A DNA stretch of 64,000 nucleotides, from assembly GCA_933228675.1 (NCBI GenBank), contig OW121743.1, positions 79,355,995 to 79,419,994 of the forward strand, written 5' to 3'. Under the pieces are notes generated by a model that saw only the letters and a program-made list of their open reading frames with translations, ran no database searches and was not told the DNA's origin. Positions 54,335-64,000 of this stretch are shown in pieces. A program made the translations under genes and the position numbers. Every line of letters begins with the position of its first letter. The first letter of the stretch is position 1. This DNA comes from Stomorhina lunata. Its lineage: Eukaryota; Arthropoda; Insecta; Diptera; Rhiniidae.

Positions 54335-57300
54335 CTAGCTTTATAACCCGCTACTTCGTTAGCGGCACCATTTGAATTGACAAAGTTACAAAATTTACCA
54401 AAATAACTTTTTCACTTATTTATCAATTCCGATATAAATTAAATTAAATACTTATTGGTTCTTAAGATACATATAGGACAAAATAAGTACCTACCCTCTA
54501 CATTTTCAAAAAAGTACTACACACGCCTCCCTTATTTTTGTAGCTGACCCAATTTTGATTGCTAACCCAATTTAAATCTTGTTCTTGTCGCTTTTGATTT
54601 TGAATATTTTACAAAAGTTTCCTTTTTTTACCCGTTGGTTACCCCTGATCAGCCAAATTAAAAAAAAAAAATCCGGATACATGTCCTAATATTTTTATTG
54701 CTGATCTTAACTCCATTTTTGTTAATTGAAAAAAATACCAAACACCTGTCACATATTTCTTCAATGTCAATAGAACAGTCCATAAATCATTGATTTATTT
54801 ATTATTTTATTGATTTAAACAACATACACAGTTTAAAAGGAAAAAACCTATCTTTAAATTTTTGACCCGTTTTTGTTATTTTCGATTGCGGTATAAATTT
54901 TGTTTCTATAATAATTGATTCAAAAATTATATATGGGTCAAAAAAGTACCAAAATTTAGTTTTTATCCTTTTTATTCCCTATTTTTAGCTCATTTACGAA
55001 AAGTACCTACTAAAAACATGACTTTTTATTTTTCTATTCGATCTAAATCCAATTTAAATTTTTTTTCTGTCGATATTAGTATCAGAGATATAACTTTACT
55101 AATGTTTTTATTTTCTACCCTATTTTAACCCCAAAACTGTTTAATTTGCAAAAAGTACTGAAAAGTCCCTTAATTTTTAGGGCTGATCTTAGACCATTTT
55201 AGTGTTTGTTTCCATCCATTAGGTTTAGAAGATATAATGTCATCGATTTTTCCCTTTTTTACCCCTTTGATTGACACATCTCTAATTTATACTTTTGACT
55301 TCATTAGCTTAAATGAATATTTTCCCGTTTTCACCTTTTGGAACCCCATTTATCGTAAAAGTACCAAGCACATGTTTAATATTTTGTTAATACTTATTGA
55401 TTGTGGCATAAAGTGAGTCTTTATGTTTATAAGTTCAAAAGATACGCATGGATACGCAAGTACAAAAATATAGTTTTTACCCTTTTTGCCCTTATTAGTG
55501 CCATTTCCAAAAAAAGTACAGAACACATGTCCCTTTCATTTTCTAGCCGATTATATGATTTATTCATTTTCTAGCCTGTTTTAACCATAAGCGGCCAAAT
55601 TAAAAAAAATACCGAACCCGTGTCCTTTAATTTTTAATGCTGATCATAGACCAATTTAATCTTTGTTTCTATCACTTTTGATTTATGAGATATTACGTTA
55701 CCTATTTTCCCCCTTTTTACTCCAAACATTAAAAAAAGGAATCAATCGCGTGTCTTATACTTCTGCAATGTGAATAGACCTGTCTGTAAATTATACTTCT
55801 GGCTTTATTTGTTTAAATGATATTCATAGTTTTTACTCTTTTGTGCCTCATTTATCGTAAAAGCGCCAAGCACCTTCTTAATTTTTGTTAGTCCTTATCA
55901 ATTGTGATGTAAATAGAGTATTTATGTTTATTAGTTCAAGAGATACTTATAGGGTTAATAAAGTACCAAAATATAGTTTTTTCCCTTTTTCTCCCTTATT
56001 AGTTCCATTTCCAAAAAAGTACCAAACTCGTGTCTCCTTTTTTTGCAAGATGATCCAAATCCAATTTCAACTTTGTTTCTAACGATGTAAATTTCGGAGA
56101 TATGATGTTACTAATTTATCCATTTTCTTTTTCAATTTTTTTCAATTTACTTTTTCAATATGAATCCACCCGTCTGTAAATTATAGTTCTGGCTTCATTA
56201 GTTAAAAACCTACCCTTGAATATTTTTTTATCTTTTTTACCTCAATTATCGTAAAAGTACCAAATACGTGTCTAATAATTCTTTGTTACTTATCAATTGT
56301 GACGTTTACTGTTTCTCTATGTTTGTTATTTCAAAAGATACGTATGGGTTCAAAAAAGTACCAAAATATAGTTTTTGCCCTTTTTTACCCTTATTAGTAC
56401 CATATTCAAAAAAGTACCAAATACGTTTCTCGTTTTTTTTCAGCCCATCCGAAGCAAATTTCAACTCTATTCCTATCGTTTTGAATTTCGGAGATATGAC
56501 GTTACTAATATTTCCCATTTTTTCCCTGTTTTAACCCCAAAACGGCCGAATTAAAGAAAAAAGTACCGAATACATGTCCCTTAATTTAAAGTGCCGATTT
56601 TAGACCGATTTAGTTGTTGTTTCTATCACTTTTGGCTAAGAAGATATATTTTTACCGATTTTTACCCCCAAAATTAAAAAAAGTACCAGACACTTATTTT
56701 ACTTTTTTCAGTGTCAATTTACCAGCCAATAAATTATGCTTCTGGCTTCATTAGCCGAAAAGATATTCTTAGCTAAAAAGCAAAAAACCTACTCTTGAAT
56801 ATTTTCCCTTTTTTTTACCCTTTCGTCCCACATTAATCGCAAAAGTACCAAATACGTGTTTAATAGTTTTTTAATGCCTATCAGTTGCGATATAAATTAT
56901 GTTTCTATGTTTATTAGTTCAAAAAATATATATGTGTTAAAAAAGTACCAAAATATAGTTTTTACCCTTTTTTATTCTTATTAGTACCATTTTTGAAATA
57001 GTACCAAATACGTGGCCATTTATTTTTTTATCCGATTCAAATCCAATTTAAACTTCTTTTGCATCGGTGTTAGTTTCGGAGATATGATGTTACTAATTTC
57101 TCCCTTTTCTACCCTGTTTTACCCTTTAAAAGGCCGAATTTCAAAAAAGTACCGAATACTTGTCCCTTAATTTTTAGTGCTGATCTCAGACTAATTTAGT
57201 TTTGGTTTCTATCACTTTTGATTTAGAAGATATATTTTTACCCCCAAAATTAAAAAAAGTACCAAAAATGTATTTTATTTTTTCTTTGTCAATCGACCAG

Positions 57301-59060
57301 TCAATAAATTATACTTCTGGCTTCATTAGCCTAAAAGATATTCATAGCTAAAAACAAAAAACCTACCCTTAAATATTTTCCCTTTTTTACCCTTTTGTAT
57401 CCCATTAATTGCAAAAGTACCAAATACGTATTTAATTGTTTTTTAATATCTATCTGTTGCGATATAAATTATGTTTCTGTATTTATTAGTTCAAAAGATA
57501 CATATTAGTTGAAAAAAGTACCAAAATATAGTTTTTACCCTTTTTTATCCTTATTAATGCCATTTCCAAAAAAGTACCAAGCACGTGCCTCCTTATTTTC
57601 CTAGCCGATTCAAATCCAATTTCAACTTTGTTTGCATCGATGTTGGTTTCGGAGATATGATGTTACTAATTTCTCCCTTTTCTACCCTGTTTTACCTTCT
57701 AAGAGGTTGAACTTCAAAACAGTACCGAACATGTGTTCCTTAATTTTAAGTGCCAATCTCAGACCAATTTAGTTTTTGTTTCTATCACTTTGGGTTTAGA
57801 AGATATACTTTACCGATTTTTACCCCCAAAATTAAAAAAAAGTACCAAACACGTAGCTTATTTCTTTTCAATGTAAATCTACCAGTCAATAAATTATACT
57901 TCTAACTTCATTAGCCTAAAAGATATCCATGGCTAAAAAGCAAAAAACCTATCCTTGAATATATTCCCTTTTTTTACCCTTTTGTACCCCATTAATCGCA
58001 AAAGTACCAAATACGTATTTAGTTCTTTTTTAATATCTGTCGGTTGCGATATAAAATATGTTTCTATGTTTATTAGTTCAAAAGATACATATGGGTTAAA
58101 AAAAGTACTAAAATATAGTTTTTACCCTTTTTTATCCTTATTAGTGCCATTTTCAAAAAAGTACCAAACACGTGTCCCCTTATTTTTGTAGGCGATTCAA
58201 ATCCAATTTCAACTTTGTTTCTGTCTATGTTGGTTTCGGAGATATGATGTTACTAATTTCTCCCTTTTCTACCCTGTTTTGCCCGCTAGGCGGCCGATTT
58301 TCAAAAAAGTACCGAACACGTGTCCCTTAATTTTTAGTGCTAATCTCAAGCCAATTTAATTTTCGCTTCTATCGCTGTTGGTTAAGGAGATATAATGTTA
58401 CCGATTTTTCCCTTTTTTACCCTTTTAATTGAAAAAAGTACCAAACACATATTTAATATTTTGTACTGGGCAATCGACCTCCCTATAAATTTTATTGGTA
58501 GCTTTATTGGTTCAAGTCAAATACAAAGAAAAAGAAAAATGGACCTACCCTAAATTTTTTTCCCCGCTTTTCCCCCTTTTTGAACCCTGAATCAAAATAG
58601 TACCAAACACGTGTCTAATATTTTTTTCTTGTTTACCGGCTCCGTTTTGAATTTTGTTACTCTGTTGATTGGTTTAAAAGATACACATGGGTTTAAAAAA
58701 GTACCAACATTTCATTTTTACCCTTTTTACCCCCTATTTGTCCCATCTGCTAAAAAGTACCAAACACGTGTCTACTTATTTTTGCAGCTGATCCCAACGC
58801 AATTTCAATTTTGGGCCTATGACGTTTACTTCCGGAGATACAGCATTACTAATTTTTCCCTTTTTTACCCCTTTTTACCCCCTTAGAGGCCGAATTTCCA
58901 AAAATCCCGTCTTAGTGGATCTATACTTTGAAAAAGGTACCAGCTGTCAAAATTTCAGCTCTCTAGCTTTAGCCGTTTGGGCTGTGCGATGATGAGTCAG
59001 TCAGTCAGTCAGTCAGTCAGTCAGTCAGTCAGTCACGTTAGAGTTTTATATATATAGATT
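54335..59060 (-). mobile_element. 4.7-kb GTACC-module element (modular higher-order repeat)
   Basis: The right end has (GTCA)n, then TTTTATATATATAGATT; the left end is ACTAGCTTTATAACCCGCTA C. Between lie about eight higher-order units of about 580-600 bp. The landmark CGGAGATATGATGTTACTAA is near 57073, 57650 and 58238, with variants at 56096, 56490 and 58836. Each unit is built of four modules of about 150 bp sharing AAAAAAGTACCAAACACGTG T and a CCCTTTTTTACCC tract. On the minus strand it begins ATCTATATATATAAAAC and ends GCGGGTTATAAAGCTAGT, like other insect elements of presumed Helentron type. The repeated short frames (KKVPKYSF..PLLVP..KKYQTR) come from module repetition, not selection. 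Confidence 0.7.
58988..59032. repeat. (AGTC)n microsatellite
   Basis: ATGAGTCAGTCAGTCAGTCA and further GTCA units, about 10 copies, just inside the right end of the GTACC-module element. Confidence 0.95.
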
Positions 59061-59089
59061 AACTTTAGCGTTAATCACTTAAACACACT

Positions 59090-62000
59090 TCACAAAATTT
59101 TATTAAAGACAAATTTTGATCAAAATTTTTCTAAAGACAAATTTTGATCAAAAATTTACTAAAGGCAAATTTTAATCAAAATTTTACTAAAGACAAATTT
59201 TGATCAAAAATTTACTAAAGACAAATTTTGATCAAAAATTTACTAAAGACAAATTTTGATCAAAAATTTACTAAATACAAATTTCGATCTAAATTTTACT
59301 AAAGACAAATTTTGATCAAAATTTTACTAAAGACAAATTTTGATCAAAATTTTACTGAAGACAAATTTTGATCAAAATTTTACTAAAGACAAATTTTGAT
59401 CAAAATTTTACTAAAGACAAATTTTGATAAAAATTATACTAAAGACAAATTTTGATTAAAATTTTACTAAGGACAATTTTTGATCAAAATTTTACTAAAG
59501 ACAAATTTTGATCAAAATTTTACTAAAGACAAATTTTGATCAAAATTTTACTAAAGACAAATTTTGATCAAAATTTTACTAAAGACAAATTTTGATCAAA
59601 ATTTTACTAAAGACAAATTTTGATCAAAATTTTACTAAAGACAAATTTTGATTAAAATTTTACTAAGGACAAATTTTGATCAAAATTTTACTAAAGACAA
59701 ATTTTGATCAAAATTTTACTAAAGACAAATTTTGATCAAAATTTTACTAAAGACAAATTTTGATCAAAATTTTACTAAAGACAAATTTTGATCAAAATTT
59801 TCCTAAAGACAAATTTTGATCAAAATTTTCCTAAAGACAAATTTTGATCAAAATTTTACTAAAGACAAATTTTGATCAAAATTTTACTAAAGACAAATTT
59901 TGATCAAAATTTTACTAAAGACAAATTTTGATCAAAATTTTCCTAAAGACAAATTTTGATCAAAATTTTCCTAAAGACAAATTTTGATCAAAATTTTACT
60001 AAAGACAAATTTTGATCAAAATTTTACTAAAGACAAATTTTGATCAAAATTTTACTAAAGACAAATTTTGATAAAAATTTTACTAAAGACAAATTTTGAT
60101 AAAAATTTTACTAAAGACAAGTTTTGATTAAAATTTTACTAAGGACAATTTTTGATCAAAATTTTACTAAAGACAAATTTTGATCAAAATTTTCCCAAAG
60201 ACAAATTTTGATCAAAATTTTCCTAAAGACAAATTTTGATCAAAACTTTACTAAAGACAAATTTTGATCAAAATTTTACTAGAGACAAATTTTGATCAAA
60301 ATTTTACTAAAGACAAATTTTGATCAAAATTTTACTAAAGACAAATTTTGATCAAAATTTTACTAAAGACAAATTTTGATCAAAATTTTACTAAAGACAA
60401 ATTTTGATCAAAATTTTACTAAAGACAAATTTTGATTAAAATTTTACTAAGGACAAATTTTGATCAAAATTTTACTAAAGACAAATTTTGATCAAAATTT
60501 TACTAAAGACAAATTTTGATCAAAATTTTACTAAAGACAAATTTTGATCAAAATTTTACTAAAGACAAATTTTGATCAAAATTTTCCTAAAGACAAATTT
60601 TGATCAAAATTTTACTAAAGACAAATTTTGATCAAAATTTTACTAAAGACAAATTTTGATCAAAATTTTACTAAAGACAAATTTTGATCAAAATTTTCGT
60701 AAAGACAAATTTTGATCAAAATTTTCCTAAAGACAAATTTTGATCAAAATTTTACTAAAGACAAATTTTGATCAAAATTTTACTAAAGACAAATTTTGAT
60801 CAAAATTTTACTAAAGACAAATTTTGATCAAAATTTTACTAAAGACAAATTTTGATCAAAATTTTACTAAAGACAAATTTTGATCAAAATTTTCCTAAAG
60901 ACAAATTTTGATCAAAATTTTCCTAAAGACAAATTTTGATCAAAATTTTCCTAAAGACAAATTTTGATAAAAATTTTACTAAAGACAAATTTTGATCAAA
61001 ATTTTACTAAAGACAAATTTTGATCAAAATTTTACTAAATACAAATTTTGATCAAAATTTTACTCAAGACAAATTTTGATCAAAATTTTACTAAAGACAA
61101 ATTTTGATCAAAATTTCACTAAATACAAATTTTGATCAAAATTTCACTAAATACAAATTTTGATCAAAATTTCGCTAAATACAAATTTTGATCAAAATTT
61201 TACTAAAGACAAATTTTGATCAAAATTTTACTAAATACAAATTTTGATCAAAATTTTACTAAAGACAAATTTTGATCAAAATTTTACTAAAGACAAATTT
61301 TGATCAAAATTTTACTAAAGACAAATTTTGATCAAAATTTTACTACAGACAAATTTTGATCAAAATTTTACTAAAGACAAATTTTGATCAAAATTTTACT
61401 AAAGACAAATTTTGATCAAAATTTTACTAAAGACAAATTTTAATCAAAATTTTACTAAAGACAAATTTTGATCAAAATTTTACTAAAGACAAATTTTGAT
61501 CAAAATTTTACAAAAGACAAATTTTGATCAAAATTTTACTAAAGACAAATTTTAATCAAAATTTTACTAAAGACAAATTTTGATCAAAATTTTACAAAAG
61601 ACAATTTTTGATCAAAATTTTACTAAAGACAAATTTTAATCAAAATTTTACTAAAGACAAATTTTGATCAAAATTTTACTAAAGACAAATTTTGATCAAA
61701 ATTTTACTAAAGACAAATTTTGATCAAAATTTTACTAAAGACAAATTTTGATTAAAATTTTACTAAGGACAAATTTTGATCAAAATTTTACTAAAGACAA
61801 ATTTTGATCAAAATTTTACTAAAGACAAATTTTGATCAAAATTTTACTAAAGACAAATTTTGATCAAAATTTTACTAAAGACAAATTTTGATCAAAATTT
61901 TCCTAAAGACAAATTTTGATCAAAATTTTCCTAAAGACAAATTTTGATCAAAATTTTACTAAAGACAAATTTTGATCAAAATTTTACTAAAGACAAATTT

Positions 62001-64000
62001 TGATCAAAATTTTACTAAAGACAAATTTTGATCAAAATTTTCCTAAAGACAAATTTTGATCAAAATTTTCCTAAAGACAAATTTTGATCAAAATTTTACT
62101 AAAGACAAATTTTGATCAAAATTTTACTAAAGACAAATTTTGATCAAAATTTTACTAAAGACAAATTTTGATCAAAATTTTACTAAAGACAAATTTTGAT
62201 AAAAATTTTACTAAAGACAAGTTTTGATTAAAATTTTACTAAGGACAATTTTTGATCAAAATTTTACTAAAGACAAATTTTGATCAAAATTTTCCCAAAG
62301 ACAAATTTTGATCAAAATTTTCCTAAAGACAAATTTTGATCAAAATTTTACTAAAGACAAATTTTGATCAAAATTTTACTAGAGACAAATTTTGATCAAA
62401 ATTTTACTAAAGACAAATTTTGATCAAAATTTTACTAAAGACAAATTTTGATCAAAATTTTACTAAAGACAAATTTTGATCAAAATTTTACTAAAGACAA
62501 ATTTTGATCAAAATTTTACTAAAGACAAATTTTGATCAAAATTTTACTAAAGACAAATTTTGATTAAAATTTTACTAAGGACAAATTTTGATCAAAATTT
62601 TACTAAAGACAAATTTTGATCAAAATTTTACTAAAGACAAATTTTGATCAAAATTTTACTAAAGACAAATTTTGATCAAAATTTTACTAAAGACAAATTT
62701 TGATCAAAATTTTACTAAAGACAAATTTTGATCAAAATTTTCCTAAAGACAAATTTTGATCAAAATTTTACTAAAGACAAATTTTGATCAAAATTTTACT
62801 AAAGACAAATTTTGATCAAAATTTTACTAAAGACAAATTTTGATCAAAATTTTCCTAAAGACAAATTTTGATCAAAATTTTCCTAAAGACAAATTTTGAT
62901 CAAAATTTTACTAAAGACAAATTTTGATCAAAATTTTACTAAAGACAAATTTTGATCAAAATTTTACTAAAGACAAATTTTGATCAAAATTTTACTAAAG
63001 ACAAATTTTGATCAAAATTTTCCTAAAGACAAATTTTGATCAAAATTTTCCTAAAGACAAATTTTGATCAAAATTTTCCTAAAGACAAATTTTGATAAAA
63101 ATTTTACTAAAGACAAATTTTGATCAAAATTTTACTAAAGACAAATTTTGATCAAAATTTTACTAAATACAAATTTTGATCAAAATTTTACTCAAGACAA
63201 ATTTTGATCAAAATTTTACTAAAGACAAATTTTGATCAAAATTTCACTAAATACAAATTTTGATCAAAATTTCACTAAATACAAATTTTGATCAAAATTT
63301 CACTAAATACAAATTTTGATCAAAATTTCACTAAATACAAATTTTGATCAAAATTTTACTAAAGACAAATTTTGATCAAAATTTTACTAAATACAAATTT
63401 TGATCAAAATTTTACTAAAGACAAATTTTGATCAAAATTTTACTAAAGACAAATTTTGATCAAAATTTTACTAAAGACAAATTTTGATCAAAATTTTACT
63501 ACAGACAAATTTTGATCAAAATTTTACTAAAGACAAATTTTGATCAAAATTTTACTAAAGACAAATTTTGATCAAAATTTTACTAAAGACAAATTTTAAT
63601 CAAAATTTTACTAAAGACAAATTTTGATCAAAATTTTACTAAAGACAAATTTTGATCAAAATTTTACAAAAGACAAATTTTGATCAAAATTTTACAAAAG
63701 ACAAATTTTGATCAAAATTTTACTAAAGACAAATTTTAATCAAAATTTTACTAAAGACAAATTTTGATCAAAATTTTACAAAAGACAAATTTTGATCAAA
63801 ATTTTACTAAAGACAAATTTTAATCAAAATTTTACTAAAGACAAATTTTGATCAAAATTTTACTAAAGACAAATTTTGATCAAAATTTTACTAAAGACAA
63901 ATTTTGATCAAAATTTTACTAAAGACAAATTTTGATCAAAATTTTACTAAAGACAAATTTTGATTAAAATTTTACTAAGGACAAATTTTGATCAAAATTT
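59090..64000. repeat. Type D 28-bp satellite with higher-order repeat, runs off right edge
   Basis: About 175 head-to-tail copies of the 28-bp monomer described at 50245, all in one orientation and far more uniform than the first array. Rare variants recur at offsets that are multiples of 28: GACAAGTTTTGATTAAAATT at 60118 and 62218 (2100), CCCAAAG at 60194 and 62294 (2100), ACTCAAG at 61062 and 63190 (2128), ACTACAG at 61342 and 63498 (2156). This gives a higher-order unit of 75-79 monomers with small monomer gains between copies. Confidence 0.97.

Noticed and set aside
56268..58886. Several 65-91-aa frames with shared KKVPKYSF / KKYQTR motifs
   Set aside because: Products of the ~590-bp higher-order repeat; similarity follows DNA repetition, and frames start and stop at arbitrary module points.
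59090..64000. CRISPR array (short regular repeats)
   Set aside because: No unique spacers: the 28-bp units are contiguous, and the genome is eukaryotic.

Overview
The window is extremely AT-rich nuclear DNA from a higher fly. The organism call rests on three things: two intron-containing genes of a secreted-protein family that is greatly expanded in flies, fly-type splice sites and core promoters, and dispersed repeats with GTCY microsatellite cores like those of dipteran mini-me/DINE elements. A calyptrate such as a blow fly or house fly relative is my guess and is not proven. There are no bacterial genes, operons, rRNA or CRISPR.

Only three host genes are well supported. (1) Minus strand, 15739 to 13720: a two-exon gene or gene 3' end encoding a 218-residue Ser/Arg-rich protein with many basophilic-kinase sites. 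(2) Minus strand, 19587 to 18911: a compact three-exon gene for a 186-residue secreted DUF1091-like protein. (3) Plus strand, 24237 to 26045: its divergently oriented paralogue (194 residues), with the same exon phases but an intron swollen to 1161 bp by a mobile repeat. Weak exon candidates lie at 1693-1777 and 49811-49996.

Most of the rest is repeats. Four families of short-period (28-31 bp) AT-rich tandem arrays fill about 40% of the window: A (1-645, 2686-5440), B (10090-12850), C (20400-22545, 27170-27660, 36960-39150, 40010-41665, 45840-47875) and D (50245-52135, 59090 to the right edge). Between them lie TIR elements and MITEs, LINE and mariner remnants, a SINE-like insert with a clean target duplication, DINE-like elements, and a 4.7-kb element built of ~150-bp modules.

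The main message is that several of these 'satellites' appear to be carried inside mobile elements. A type C array sits within a TIR element (45646-48135) whose array-free relatives occur at 52352-52675 and 53741-53898, and that element itself lies in a 12-bp minisatellite. The same boundary module abuts type C arrays at 27083, 36876 and 47945. A palindromic core recurs inside arrays at 10.7-11.2 kb and 37.2-37.8 kb. A large inverted repeat (20061-22545 against 27170-27985), containing type C arrays, brackets the plus-strand DUF1091-like gene. Type D shows a higher-order repeat of about 2.1-2.2 kb.
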